DNA of 48,835 nt, taken from the NCBI RefSeq assembly GCF_003569765.1, contig NZ_KZ983964.1:234-49068 (forward strand), given 5' to 3'. A model generated the notes under the pieces. That model did no database searches. It was not told the DNA's origin and saw only the letters and a list, made by a program, of their open reading frames with translations. A program made the translations under genes and the position numbers. Origin of the DNA: Caldimonas tepidiphila (lineage in GTDB: Bacteria > Pseudomonadota > Gammaproteobacteria > Burkholderiales > Burkholderiaceae_C). Every line of letters starts with the position of its first letter. Within the stretch, counting starts at the first letter, position 1. This document shows, one piece after another, positions 24,829 to 33,760 of this stretch.

Positions 24829-26649
24829 TCAGGCGGTCTCCCTCGCGGCCGCGACCTGCGGGAGCGGTGGCACGGCGATGAGGTGCAGGCCGCTTCCCAG
24901 GGCCTTGCCGCTGCGCTTGGCCGCCGCCGCCGCGGTGGCCACCTCCTCGGCGTCGTGGAACATGCCGCCGCGCGCCTCGACCGCGCCGATCGACAGCGTC
25001 GTGCAGGGGAAGAAGCGCATCACGCCGTAGCGGTCCTCGGCATGGATGCCGCCGTCGGTGCGCGCCTGCGCGTCGTAGAGCTCGAGCGCCTTCTCGTTGA
25101 AGGACTGCAGCACCCGCTCGCAGCGCTCGCGCCAGTCGCGGCTCTGGAACAGGACCACGAAGTCGTCGCCGCCGACGTGGCCGAGGAAGTCGCGCTTGGG
25201 GTCGCAGTGCGTCAGGAAGGCGCGCGCCGCGAGCCGGATCATCTCGTCGCCACGCCAGTAGCCGTACTGGTCGTTGAAGGGCTTGAAGTGGTTCAGGTCG
25301 CCGTAGCAGGCGACGAAGTCGCTGCCGCTCGCGAGCAGCCGGTCGATGTGGTCGCTGATCGGGATGTTGCCGGGCAGGAAGGTCAGCGGGTTGGCGTGGC
25401 GCGCGGCCTCGATGCGCAGCTCGGTCACCACGCGCACCAGCTGCTCGCCGGTGCCCAGCCCCCGGTAGCGGCCCTGGTCGGTGATGACGAAGCCCTCGCG
25501 CAGGTAGCGCTGGTCCTCCGACGTCAGGATCGCCGTCAGCTCCTCCACCGAGGTGTAGAGCTCGATGCACAGCGGCGAGCGGTTCGACGACGCCACGCAG
25601 GGCTGGCGGCCGTAGAGCTCCTTGAAGTAGGGCTTGGTGTACTGGTCGAGCAGCTGCTGCCGGTTGAGCAGGCCGACCGGACGGCCGTTCTCGACCAGCG
25701 CCACCGCGGGCAGCCGCTCGTCCTGGTGGAAGAGCCGCAGCAGCTCGTCGTGGGTCGCCTGCGGCGGCACGTGCGGCGCGTTGACGATGAAGCGCTCGGC
25801 CGGGAAGCTGCGCCCGGCGATGCGGCGCAGCTCCGGGAACACCGCGATGTCGCGGCTCGTCAGCACCGCGGCGGCGTCCGGGTCCAGCGCCTGCGTGGGC
25901 CGCGGCCGGGGCATGCCGAGGAAATAGCCCTGCCCGAGCGCGATGCCCAGGTCGCGGATCACGCGCAGGTCCTCGGCCGTCTCGATGCCCTCGGCGACCA
26001 TCTTGGTGCCGAAGATCTCGGCGATCTGCAGCAGCGCGCGCAGCGTCTGCAGCTTGTCGCCGTGCAGCGAGATCTCATGCGAGAAGTACTTGTCGATCTT
26101 CACGATCTGCGGCCGCAGCTCCGACCACAGCCGCAGGCTCGAGCGCCCGTCGCCGAAGTCGTCGAGCGCGAGCGCGATGCCGGAGGCCCGCAGGTGCGAG
26201 GCAGCGTGGACCAGGCGTTGCACGTCGCCCACATGCTCGTGCTCGGTCAGCTCCAGCACGATCGAGGACGGGGCGATGTCGAGCCGGTGCAGCACCGACA
26301 GCCAGGTCCGGCAGCTGTCGGAGAAGAAGCCCTGCACCAGCGCCCGCGCGCTCAGGTTGATGAAGATCTTTCCCGGGTGGCGCAGCCGGGCCCATTCGCG
26401 GATCGCGGCATGCAGGCAGGCGAACTCCAGCTCGGTCTCCAGCCCCGCCTCGCGCGCCGCGGCGAACAGCGCGTCCGGGCGCTCCAGCGCCGAGCCGGCG
26501 GGCCCGCGGATCAGCGCCTCGTGGGCGTGGATCTTCCCGGTCGCCAGTTCGACCAGCGGCTGGAAGCAGGGCTTCAACGCGCGGCGGGAAATCAGCGTCG
26601 AGATATCCGATGCCGGGCCGGCGGGTAAAGGGTCGAAGGCGTTCTTCAC
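24829..26649 (-). CDS. EAL-CBS-GGDEF c-di-GMP turnover protein
   Basis: A 606-residue cytoplasmic protein with no membrane segments. The EAL domain (about 15-250) has all expected catalytic residues: EALIRG, FINLSA, LELTEHE, DDFGDG, KIDKYF, AEGIE and LGQGYFLG, so it is probably an active c-di-GMP phosphodiesterase. Two CBS-like motifs follow (about 280-405), which usually bind adenine nucleotides. The GGDEF domain (about 430-590) reads GGDDF instead of GGDEF/GGEEF, with the metal Asp in CYGDLNHF; cyclase activity is uncertain. The start is GTG at 26649 with a weak ribosome-binding site behind a strong hairpin. The chemoreceptor gene lies 178 bases upstream on the same strand. Confidence 0.9.
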   Translation of the reverse strand: MKNAFDPLPAGPASDISTLISRRALKPCFQPLVELATGKIHAHEALIRGPAGSALERPDALFAAAREAGLETELEFACLHAAIREWARLRHPGKIFINLSARALVQGFFSDSCRTWLSVLHRLDIAPSSIVLELTEHEHVGDVQRLVHAASHLRASGIALALDDFGDGRSSLRLWSELRPQIVKIDKYFSHEISLHGDKLQTLRALLQIAEIFGTKMVAEGIETAEDLRVIRDLGIALGQGYFLGMPRPRPTQALDPDAAAVLTSRDIAVFPELRRIAGRSFPAERFIVNAPHVPPQATHDELLRLFHQDERLPAVALVENGRPVGLLNRQQLLDQYTKPYFKELYGRQPCVASSNRSPLCIELYTSVEELTAILTSEDQRYLREGFVITDQGRYRGLGTGEQLVRVVTELRIEAARHANPLTFLPGNIPISDHIDRLLASGSDFVACYGDLNHFKPFNDQYGYWRGDEMIRLAARAFLTHCDPKRDFLGHVGGDDFVVLFQSRDWRERCERVLQSFNEKALELYDAQARTDGGIHAEDRYGVMRFFPCTTLSIGAVEARGGMFHDAEEVATAAAAAKRSGKALGSGLHLIAVPPLPQVAAARETA

Positions 26650-26660
26650 GGTCGTTCCAG

Positions 26661-26697
26661 CGGGGGGTGATGCTATTTCCCGATTGGATACCCCCCG
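26661..26697 (-). promoter_or_regulatory. Hairpin in the leader of the EAL-CBS-GGDEF gene
   Basis: CGGGGGGT (26661-26668) pairs with ACCCCCCG (26690-26697), giving a perfect 8-base G-C stem with a 21-base loop. On the minus strand it ends 11 bases before the GTG start, so it sits directly against the ribosome-binding region. It could also be the terminator of the upstream chemoreceptor gene, but no T-tract follows. I do not recognise it as a GEMM-type c-di-GMP riboswitch. Confidence 0.45.
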
Positions 26698-26827
26698 GAT
26701 GAAGGGAGTATGAAACCGGAGATTCGCAGACTCATCGGCCGGGCATGGCGCGCGTCGTCCGGTGGGAAGGAGGTGCGAATCGGCGCAGGCCGCGCGAGGG
26801 CCGCCGAATCCTTCCCGATTCCGGCGC

Positions 26828-28780
26828 TCAGGCCCGGGCGAGGCGGAACACCGCCGCCAGCCGGGACATGCCTTCGGCCTGCTCGCGCATCGTCTGCGCG
26901 GCCAGTGCCGATTCGCCGACCAGCGCAGCGTTCTGCCGCGTCACCCGGTCGAGTTCGGCGACCGCCGCATTGACCTGCGACATGCCGGCGGACTGCTGCT
27001 GCGCCGCCGCCGCGATGTCGCCGAGCGTGGCACGCACCTGCTCGACGCGCCCGACCAGCGACTCGATCGAGCGGCCGGCCCGCTCCGCCGTGCGGCCGCC
27101 GTGCTCGATGCGCTCGGTGGCGGCTTGCACCAGGTCGCGGATCTCGCGCGCCGACTGCGCGCTGCGCTGCGCGAGCGTGCGCACCTCGGCCGCCACCACC
27201 GCGAAGCCGCGGCCCTGCGGGCCGGCGCGCGCCGCCTCCACGGCGGCATTGAGCGCGAGCAGATTGGTCTGGAACGCGAGGCCGTCGATCACGCCGACGA
27301 TCTCGCCGATGCGGGTCGAGGTGCCGTGGATGGCCTGCATGCTGCGCACCATCTCGGAGACCGCCGCGCCGCCGTCCTGCGCCGTGCGGGCCGCCGCCTC
27401 GGCGAGCGCGTGGGCCTCGCGGGCACCGTCCGCCGACTGGCCCACGGCCACCGCCATGCGCTCGACCGCGCTGGCGGCCTCCTGCAGGCGCGACGCCGCC
27501 TGCGCGGTGCGCTCGCTCAGGTGCTGGTTGCCGCTGGCGATGTCGGCGGCGATGGCCCGGACCCCGGTGGCGGACGCCTGAATCTGCGCCACGACGCCGT
27601 GCAGCTGGCTTTGCATGCGCTCCAGACCGCCGAGGATGCGGCCCATCTCGTCGTTGCGGCCTTTCGCGATGTTCCCGGAGAGGTCGCCGGCCGCGATCCG
27701 CTCGGTGGTCTCCAGCACGCTGAGGGTGGGGCCGAGGATGGCGCGCAAGGTGTTCCACAGCATCGCGGCGACGAAGACCCACAGCAGCCCGAGCCCGGCC
27801 ACGAGGGCAAGGCGGCGCGCGGCGAGCCGCTCCTCGCGGAGTGCCAGTTCGGTGTCGAGGATCTGCAGCACCTCGCCGCTGACACCGGCATGCGTGGCCA
27901 TCGCGCCGGTGAGCGAGCGGACCATCTCGTCGAGCGGGAAGTTCACGTCCAGCATCGCTGCCTGCACGGTCTCGGCAACGCTGCGCTGCTGGGCCTCGAT
28001 CTGCTGCAGCACCGGGGCATGGCGCGCGGCGAGGCCGGGCTCCGCCCGGGAGGCGAGCGTCAGCAGCTGCGCGAGCTCCCGGACTTGGCCTTCGTAGCGG
28101 GCGAACGCCGCCGAGATCCCGCCCACGTCGTCGATGCGTGCCGCGACGGCGATCGCGACCATCTCGGACAGCGCATCGCCCACGCGCGGCGCCTTCTGGA
28201 GCCCGGCAGCGATGCCGAGGTGGGTCGCCGCGTCGCGCTCGAACAGCAGCCCGGTGGCGGCCATGCCCGCGGTCTGCAGCGCCAGGATGCGGTCAGCGAG
28301 CGCGCGGTGCCGCTCCATCAGCGTGCCGAACTCGGTCCCGGGGCTGGCGCTCGCGCCCACCAGTTCCCGGGCGTCCCCCTCAATCGCCTGGATTTCCGCG
28401 GAAAGCGGCGAGCCCAGGGCCGGATTGGCGGCGATGGCGTTCGCGGCCGCCTCCACGCCGAGAAGGAGCTGCTGTCCGCTTTCCTGCTGCCGCGCGCGGC
28501 CGGCCTCCTGCCGGGACGGGACGAGCGCGGTGGCGCTGCGGTGCTCTCCCAGCGCCGCCACCGAGTGCTGCACCGCGCGGGCGAGCGGCAGGGCTTCCCG
28601 CTGCCGCTCGAGCAGCCGCGATTCCTGCCGGTCCTGCGCCACCAGCAGTCCGGTCGGCACGGCCGCCGCCAGCAGGCACAGCAGCCCGACGCCGAGAAGC
28701 CGCGTCCGCATCGCCAGCGCCGGGGATCGGGATTCCTTGTTTTTCATCTGCCTGTCATTTTTATCGGCTTGCTTGTTCAT
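26828..28780 (-). CDS. Methyl-accepting chemotaxis protein
   Basis: A 650-residue chemoreceptor. A first membrane segment ([20 protein letters not shown], about 28-47) is followed by a long periplasmic helical region of about 260 residues, a second membrane segment ([19 protein letters not shown], about 317-335), a HAMP domain ([22 protein letters not shown]) and the cytoplasmic signalling coiled coil. The conserved hairpin tip lies around residues 493-540 ([23 protein letters not shown], given here in part: [15 protein letters not shown]). The C-terminus ends with FRLARA and has no CheR-binding pentapeptide. The start is uncertain: ATG at 28780 or 28747, neither with a strong ribosome-binding site. 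No che genes are in the window. Confidence 0.93.
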   Translation of the reverse strand: MNKQADKNDRQMKNKESRSPALAMRTRLLGVGLLCLLAAAVPTGLLVAQDRQESRLLERQREALPLARAVQHSVAALGEHRSATALVPSRQEAGRARQQESGQQLLLGVEAAANAIAANPALGSPLSAEIQAIEGDARELVGASASPGTEFGTLMERHRALADRILALQTAGMAATGLLFERDAATHLGIAAGLQKAPRVGDALSEMVAIAVAARIDDVGGISAAFARYEGQVRELAQLLTLASRAEPGLAARHAPVLQQIEAQQRSVAETVQAAMLDVNFPLDEMVRSLTGAMATHAGVSGEVLQILDTELALREERLAARRLALVAGLGLLWVFVAAMLWNTLRAILGPTLSVLETTERIAAGDLSGNIAKGRNDEMGRILGGLERMQSQLHGVVAQIQASATGVRAIAADIASGNQHLSERTAQAASRLQEAASAVERMAVAVGQSADGAREAHALAEAAARTAQDGGAAVSEMVRSMQAIHGTSTRIGEIVGVIDGLAFQTNLLALNAAVEAARAGPQGRGFAVVAAEVRTLAQRSAQSAREIRDLVQAATERIEHGGRTAERAGRSIESLVGRVEQVRATLGDIAAAAQQQSAGMSQVNAAVAELDRVTRQNAALVGESALAAQTMREQAEGMSRLAAVFRLARA

Positions 28781-28808
28781 TATTCGAGACCGGTCGGGGA
28801 AAATCGGT

Positions 28809-28836
28809 TCTTCGGCAGATGTTCAGCGTCAATTGA
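28809..28836 (-). promoter_or_regulatory. Possible sigma-28 (FliA) promoter of the chemoreceptor gene
   Basis: On the minus strand TCAA (28836-28833) is followed after 16 bases by GCCGAAGA (28816-28809). The recalled sigma-28 pattern is TAAA, 15 bases, GCCGATAA, so 3 of 4 and 6 of 8 positions match. It lies 28 bases before the ATG at 28780. Sigma-28 control is common for chemoreceptors, which supports the call, but the spacing is one base long. Confidence 0.35.
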
Positions 28837-29187
28837 GCGGTATATTTGATTTTTCTTCGCGCGTTTTTCATCAGGATTTCATCGAATCCGCAGTCCGTGC
28901 TCGATGAGAAAGGCAGGCGGGGGGATAAGCTCGCGGAGCGGTTCCGGTATTCCGGCGCGGGAATCTCTCGAACGGATTCCTGCCGGAGTGGAACGGGGCT
29001 TCCGGCGACATCGGCTGCCGGATCCGGCAGGCGCGAACTGCACCCGGCAACCGTCTCGCTGGAGCGGTCGAATCGGGGACTTCAAGGGCAGGCGCGGCCC
29101 GCAAGGCCGGTCGGACGCCCCGCGCGGCCCGTTTCCGCCCCCCGGTCGACCGCGGCGCGGTGCCTGCCGGACCGGGAGGCAGCCGGG
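28837..29187. other. Gene-free stretch between chemoreceptor and GntR gene
   Basis: About 350 bases before the chemoreceptor promoter and after the GntR stop. The left part (28837-28880) is AT-rich, unlike the surrounding DNA. The rest is GC-rich with several short inverted repeats of the GGATTCC/CCGGC type. No frame shows a family motif and no RNA gene is apparent. Confidence 0.5.
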
Positions 29188-29913
29188 TCAGCCCGGATCG
29201 GTGGAGCCGGGGGCGAGCTGGCGGTAGAGCTGGTTGGCGCGAGTCAGGTGCTCGCGCATCGCGTCCTCGGCCGCTTGCGGGTCGCGCGCGGCGATCGCGT
29301 CGACGATGCGCTCGTGCTCGGCGAGCGTGAGGCGCTCGGCGCCGGGCGCGCGCACCAGCTTCTGGTAGTACTCGCCGGCCCAGCCGAACAGCGCCTCGAC
29401 GATGGCCGGGTAGATCGGGTTGCCGCTGATCGCGGCGATCTCGCGGTGGAAGGCCATGTCGCGCGCGAGGAAGTGCTGCAGGTCGTCCATCGCGGCGCGG
29501 TGCTCTTCGAGTCGCCGGCGCAGCCGCGCGACGTCGGCCTCGCCGGCCTGCTGCGCCGCGAGCCGCGCCATGCCGGTCTCGAGGAAGATGCGCGCGTCCT
29601 TCAGGTGCGCGAGCGTTCCGGGCTGGATGCGCAGCAGGTGGCGCGCGCCGCCGGCGAGCTGCGCGATCAGATCCTGCGCGGTGGGCACCGCGACGCGGGC
29701 GCGCTCGCCCTGCGCGATCTCGACGATGTTCGAGCGCTCGAGCGACTGCAGCGCTTCGCGCACCGCCGGGCGGCCGACGCCGTAGTGCTCCATCAGCTCG
29801 CGCTCGGACGGCAGCGCGTCGCCGGGCGCGAACTCGCCGCCGCGGATGCGCGCGAGCAGCTGCTCGCACAGCTGCTCGGAGAGCTTGCGTTTGTGCAGCG
29901 GTTCGGCGGTCAT
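29188..29913 (-). CDS. GntR-family regulator, FCD type (first of two)
   Basis: A 241-residue FadR-like regulator from ATG 29913. The winged helix is at residues about 12-75 (SEQLCEQLLARIRGGEFAPGD, LPSERELMEHYGVGRPAVREAL, in parts), followed by an all-helical FCD ligand domain with the usual metal/ligand residues (DMAFHREIAAISGNP, EHERIVDAIAARDPQAAEDAMREHL). FCD regulators of this kind usually respond to organic or sugar acids. It lies at the downstream end of the acid-sugar island, 106 bases after the otnI-like gene, and may control the threonate/erythronate part. The start has no strong ribosome-binding site and an earlier in-frame ATG (30093) lies inside otnI, so I prefer 29913. Confidence 0.87.
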   Translation of the reverse strand: MTAEPLHKRKLSEQLCEQLLARIRGGEFAPGDALPSERELMEHYGVGRPAVREALQSLERSNIVEIAQGERARVAVPTAQDLIAQLAGGARHLLRIQPGTLAHLKDARIFLETGMARLAAQQAGEADVARLRRRLEEHRAAMDDLQHFLARDMAFHREIAAISGNPIYPAIVEALFGWAGEYYQKLVRAPGAERLTLAEHERIVDAIAARDPQAAEDAMREHLTRANQLYRQLAPGSTDPG

Positions 29914-30019
29914 CTCGGAGGCGTCGGGCGGGCAGGGGCGGTTCGCACGATCGGCATTGTCCTTCAGCCGCGCGCCGGCCCCCGCTACGGCAGCGGCCGC
30001 AGCGCTGCGGGCAGGGCCT

Positions 30020-30805
30020 TCAGCGGAGATGCGGCCGCAGCCAGCCCAGCCCCTCGGAGGTGCCGGCGCGCGGCCGGTACTCGCAGCCGACATGGCCCTC
30101 GTAGCCCAGCGCGTCGATCAGCGCGAAGAGGTAGGGGTAGTTCAGCTCGCCGGTGTCGGGCTCGTGGCGCTCCGGCACGCCGGCGATCTGCAGGTGCGCG
30201 ACGCGGCCCGTGGGCAGCCAGCGGCGCAGCTTGGTGGCGAGGTCGCCCTCGACGATCTGGCAGTGGTAGAGGTCCATCTGCACCTTCAGGTTCGCCGCCC
30301 CGAGCTCCTCGACGATCGCATGCGCCTCGTCCTGGCGGTTCAGGAAGTAGCCGGGGATGTCGCGGGTGTTGATCGGCTCGATCAGCACCTCCACGCCGGC
30401 GGGCGCCGCCTGCGCGGCGGCCCATGCGAGGTTGTCCAGATAGGTGGCGCGCAGCGCGGCGCGCGCCGCGCCGGCGGGCGCGAGCCCGGCCATCACGTGC
30501 AGCCGCGGGCAGCCGAGCGCATGCGCGTAGTCGAGCGCGCGCGTAATGCCGGCGCGGAACTCGGCTGTGCGGCCTGGCAGGCAGGCCAGCCCGCGCTCGC
30601 CGGCGTCCCAGTCGCCCGGCGGCGCGTTGAACAGCACCTGGCTCAGGCCGTGCTCGCGCAGCCGCGCGGCGAGCGCCTCGGCGGGGTGGGCGTAGGGGAA
30701 CAGGTACTCGACGGCACGGAAGCCGTCGCGCGCGGCGGCGGCGAAGCGGTCGAGGAAGTCGTGCTCCCCGTACATCAGGCTCAGGTTGGCGGCGAAGCGG
30801 GGCAT
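30020..30805 (-). CDS. otnI: 2-oxo-tetronate isomerase (OtnI; hydroxypyruvate isomerase family)
   Basis: A 261-residue TIM-barrel isomerase of the Hyi/OtnI family (PF01261): [21 protein letters not shown] at the start (in part), then [21 protein letters not shown], the metal Glu in [49 protein letters not shown] and the C-terminal Glu in GCEYRP. Sequence alone cannot separate hydroxypyruvate isomerase from OtnI. The direct neighbours LtnD, OtnK and OtnC make OtnI more likely; it converts 2-oxo-tetronate to 3-oxo-tetronate for phosphorylation by OtnK. It lies 28 bases after the OtnC gene, in the same operon. Confidence 0.87.
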   Translation of the reverse strand: MPRFAANLSLMYGEHDFLDRFAAAARDGFRAVEYLFPYAHPAEALAARLREHGLSQVLFNAPPGDWDAGERGLACLPGRTAEFRAGITRALDYAHALGCPRLHVMAGLAPAGAARAALRATYLDNLAWAAAQAAPAGVEVLIEPINTRDIPGYFLNRQDEAHAIVEELGAANLKVQMDLYHCQIVEGDLATKLRRWLPTGRVAHLQIAGVPERHEPDTGELNYPYLFALIDALGYEGHVGCEYRPRAGTSEGLGWLRPHLR

Positions 30806-30833
30806 GTCGGTCTCCGGGTCCTTGTCGTGGGGC

Positions 30834-31520
30834 TCACCAGGCGGCGCCGAAGTGCTCGCGCAGCTCGGCGATCTGTTCGGGCGTGAGCGGCGCGGGCTTC
30901 GGGGACGGCGCCAGCAGCCACAGCCGCGCGGTCTCCTCCAGCTCCTCGAGCGTCGCCATCGCCGAGGCGGGGTCGCGGTGCCAGACGTTGGGGCCGAGCC
31001 GCTCGAGCATCACCGCGCGGATCGGCGTGCCGCGCGCGCGCATCGCCTCGATGCGCTCGGCCACCCGCTCGCCGACCGCCGGGTCGCCGGGGCGGTGGTA
31101 GGGGATGAGCGGCACGTGGCCGACCTTCATCACGAAGTAGGGCGTGAGCGGCGGCAGCAGCTCCTCGGCGCTCCACGCGCCGGCGAGCGTCAGCGCGACG
31201 AGGTGCGTGCTGTGGGTGTGGATCACGCAGCGCGCCTCGGGGTCGGCGGCGTAGATGCGGCGGTGCAGCGCCAGCGTCTTCGACGCGCGCTCGCCACCGA
31301 GCTGGCGGCCGTCGCGGTCCACCCGCGCGAGCGCCGCCGGGTCGAGCCGCCCGAGGCAGGCGTCGGTGGGCGTGATCAGGAAGCCGCCGTCCTCCAGGCG
31401 CACGCTGATGTTGCCGGCGCTCGCGTGCACGTAGCCGCGCGCGTAGAGCGAGGCGCCGACGCGGCAGACCTCGTCGCGCAGCGCCGCCTCCTGCAGCGTG
31501 CCGGGGGGCAGGGCGCTCAT
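30834..31520 (-). CDS. otnC: 3-oxo-tetronate 4-phosphate decarboxylase (OtnC; class II aldolase family)
   Basis: A 228-residue class II aldolase/adducin protein. The zinc ligands include His101 and His103 in [13 protein letters not shown] and a later His in [11 protein letters not shown]. The N-terminal phosphate loop is [11 protein letters not shown], and [15 protein letters not shown] carries the conserved Ser-Lys and catalytic acid region. In the known pathway it converts 3-oxo-tetronate 4-phosphate to dihydroxyacetone phosphate and CO2. The ATG overlaps the stop of the kinase gene (ATGA), so the two are coupled. Related family members are fuculose- and ribulose-phosphate aldolases; the context decides for OtnC. 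Confidence 0.88.
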   Translation of the reverse strand: MSALPPGTLQEAALRDEVCRVGASLYARGYVHASAGNISVRLEDGGFLITPTDACLGRLDPAALARVDRDGRQLGGERASKTLALHRRIYAADPEARCVIHTHSTHLVALTLAGAWSAEELLPPLTPYFVMKVGHVPLIPYHRPGDPAVGERVAERIEAMRARGTPIRAVMLERLGPNVWHRDPASAMATLEELEETARLWLLAPSPKPAPLTPEQIAELREHFGAAW

Positions 31521-32836
31521 CGCGCCGCCTCCTCGAGCAGCCGCGCGAAGGCCTTGTCGAAGAAGTCGGTCGTGCCGAAGTTGCCGGACTTGAGCGCGAG
31601 GTGCAGCGTGTCCTGCGGGCACAGCGGCGAGCGCACCGCGGTCCACGGCACGCCGGGATCGATCTGCGGGCCGATCGCCATCTGCGCGATGCCGAGCGCC
31701 TGCACCACCGCGCCGGAGGTCTCGCCGCCGGCGACGACGAGCTGGCGCACGCCGCGCGCGATCAGGCCGTGCGCGAGCGCCGCCATCGCCTGCTCGACCA
31801 GCGCGCCGGCGCGCTCGACGCCGAGCTCGGCCTGCACCGCGCGCACCGCGTCGGGCTCGGCGGTGGCGTGGATCAGCAGCGGCCCGAGCTCGTCCTGGCG
31901 CGCGAGCTGGCGCTGCGCCCAGGCCAGCGCCTCGTCGAGGCCCTGCGCGCCGCTCGCGAGCGCGAGCGGGTCGAGCGCGAAGCAGGGCCGGCCGGCGGCG
32001 CGGAAGTGGCGCACCTGCGCGTTGGTCGCCGCCGAGCAACTGCCGGACAGCACCGCCTGCAGCCCGACAGGCTGCGGCAGCCGGTCGGCCTTCCCGCTCG
32101 GGCGCAGGCTGCCGTCGTCGCGCCAGTTCTGCGGCAGCCCGATCGCGACGCCGGAGCCGGCGGTCACCAGCGGCAGCCCGGCCAGCGCCGGGCCGAGCCG
32201 CAGCAGGTCCTCGTTGGAGATCGCGTCGACGATGGCGATGCCGACGCCCTCGGCGCGCAGCGCCGCGAAGCGCGCACGGATCGCGTCGGGGCCGCGCGCC
32301 ACCACGTCGTAGGGCACGAGGCCGACCTTGCGGCGCGTCTGGCGCTGCAGCACGCGCACCAGGTTGGGGTCGGTCATCGGCGTGAGCGGGTGGTGCTGCA
32401 TGCCGCTCTCGCTGAGCAGCGCGTCGCCGGCGAACAGGTGGCCGCGGAAGACGGTGCGGCCGTTCTCCGGGAGGGCCGGGCAGGCGATCGTGAAGCCGTC
32501 GCCGTCCGGGTGCAGCGCGTCGAGCAGCGCGTCGGCGACCGGGCCGATGTTGCCGCGCTCGGTCGAGTCGAAGGTCGAGCAGTACTTGAAGTAGACCTGG
32601 CGCACGCCCTGCGCCTGCAGCCAGCGCAGCGCCCCGAGCGACTGCGCCACCGCCTCCTGCGGCGGCAGCGTGCGCGACTTCAGCGCCACCACCACCGCGT
32701 CGGCAGCGATGTCGAGCGCCTGCCCGGGCACGCCGATGGTCTGCACCGCGCGCATGCCGGCGCGCACCAGGTTGTTGGCGAGGTCGGTGGCGCCGGTGAA
32801 GTCGTCGGCGATGCAGCCGAGCAGCGGCCGGCTCAC
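31517..32836 (-). CDS. otnK: 3-oxo-tetronate kinase (OtnK; DUF1537 four-carbon acid sugar kinase)
   Basis: A 439-residue DUF1537 kinase with both family domains. The N-terminal sugar-binding domain begins LLGCIADDFTGATDLANNLV and includes KYCSTFDSTERGNIGPVADAL and CPALPENGRTVFRGHLF. The C-terminal nucleotide-binding domain has VVAGGETSGAVVQALGI (about 370-386) and LALKSGNFGTTDFF. It phosphorylates 3-oxo-tetronate with ATP to the 4-phosphate. The start is GTG at 32836, overlapping the LtnD stop (GTGA), and the end overlaps OtnC. A second, more divergent DUF1537 kinase lies at 41515-42927. Confidence 0.92.
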   Translation of the reverse strand: MSRPLLGCIADDFTGATDLANNLVRAGMRAVQTIGVPGQALDIAADAVVVALKSRTLPPQEAVAQSLGALRWLQAQGVRQVYFKYCSTFDSTERGNIGPVADALLDALHPDGDGFTIACPALPENGRTVFRGHLFAGDALLSESGMQHHPLTPMTDPNLVRVLQRQTRRKVGLVPYDVVARGPDAIRARFAALRAEGVGIAIVDAISNEDLLRLGPALAGLPLVTAGSGVAIGLPQNWRDDGSLRPSGKADRLPQPVGLQAVLSGSCSAATNAQVRHFRAAGRPCFALDPLALASGAQGLDEALAWAQRQLARQDELGPLLIHATAEPDAVRAVQAELGVERAGALVEQAMAALAHGLIARGVRQLVVAGGETSGAVVQALGIAQMAIGPQIDPGVPWTAVRSPLCPQDTLHLALKSGNFGTTDFFDKAFARLLEEAAR

Positions 32837-33735
32837 CGCCCGCTCCCCGCGGCGGGCAGCCCGATGCCGGGGAAGATCTTGATCACCGCGGCGTCGTCCT
32901 CGCGGCCGTGGCCGGCGCTCGAGGCCTGCATGAACATCTGGTGCGCGGTGGCCGACAGCGGCAGCGGGAACTTGCTCGCGCGCGCGGTGTCGAGCACCAG
33001 CCCGAGGTCCTTGACGAAGATGTCCACCGCCGACAGCGGCGTGTAGTCGCCGGCGAGCACGTGCGGGATGCGGTTCTCGAACATCCAGCTGTTGCCGGCG
33101 CTGTTCGTGATCACCTCGTAGAGCGCGTGCGGATCGACCCCCTCGCGCAGCCCGAGTGCCATCGCCTCGGCGGCGGCGGCGATGTGCACGCCGGCGAGGA
33201 GCTGGTTGACGATCTTGACCTTGCTGCCGGCGCCGGCGGCGTCGCCGAGCCGGTAGACCTTGGCGGCCATCGCGTCGAGCACGGCGCCCGCCTTCGCGTA
33301 GGCCTCGGGCCGGCCCGAGGTCATCATCGTCAGCTGCCCGGCGGCGGCCTTCGCGGCGCCGCCCGAGATCGGCGCGTCGAGGTAGAGCACGCCCTGCGCG
33401 GCGAGGCGCTGCTCCAGCGCGATCGACCAGTTCGGGTCGACCGTCGAGCACATCACGAACACGCTGCCGGGGCGCAGCGCCGCGCCGGCGCCCTGCTCGC
33501 CCCACAGCACCGCCTCGGTCTGCGCGGCGTTGACCACCACGCTGACCACCACGTCGCAGTGCGCCGCGACCTCGGCCGGGCTCGCGCAGGCCACGCCGCC
33601 CTCGGCGGCGAAGGCCTGCGCCGCGTCGGCGCGCACGTCGCACACGTGCACATGGTGGCCGGCGCGGCGCAGCGAGCGCGCCATGCCCAGGCCCATGGCG
33701 CCGAGGCCGATCAGTCCGATGTTGCCAGTCGTCAT
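32833..33735 (-). CDS. ltnD: L-threonate dehydrogenase (LtnD; beta-hydroxyacid dehydrogenase family)
   Basis: A 300-residue NAD-dependent beta-hydroxyacid dehydrogenase. The Rossmann start is NIGLIGLGAMGLGMARSL, the substrate loop DAPISGGAAKAAAGQLT, and the catalytic lysine lies in GAGSKVKIVNQLLAG. The late block NSAGNSWMFENRIPHVL with DYTPLSAVDIFVKDLGLV is typical of the LtnD-type group beside OtnK. In the known pathway it oxidises L-threonate to 2-oxo-tetronate. It is translationally coupled to OtnK by a GTGA overlap and follows the TRAP permease by 25 bases. Confidence 0.88.
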   Translation of the reverse strand: MTTGNIGLIGLGAMGLGMARSLRRAGHHVHVCDVRADAAQAFAAEGGVACASPAEVAAHCDVVVSVVVNAAQTEAVLWGEQGAGAALRPGSVFVMCSTVDPNWSIALEQRLAAQGVLYLDAPISGGAAKAAAGQLTMMTSGRPEAYAKAGAVLDAMAAKVYRLGDAAGAGSKVKIVNQLLAGVHIAAAAEAMALGLREGVDPHALYEVITNSAGNSWMFENRIPHVLAGDYTPLSAVDIFVKDLGLVLDTARASKFPLPLSATAHQMFMQASSAGHGREDDAAVIKIFPGIGLPAAGSGR

Positions 33736-33760
33736 CTTGCTTGTCCGGAAGGGGTGGGGG

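Noticed and set aside
26661-26697. GEMM c-di-GMP riboswitch before the EAL-CBS-GGDEF gene
   Set aside because: Only a single hairpin is seen and the conserved GEMM core bases and tetraloop receptor are not found.
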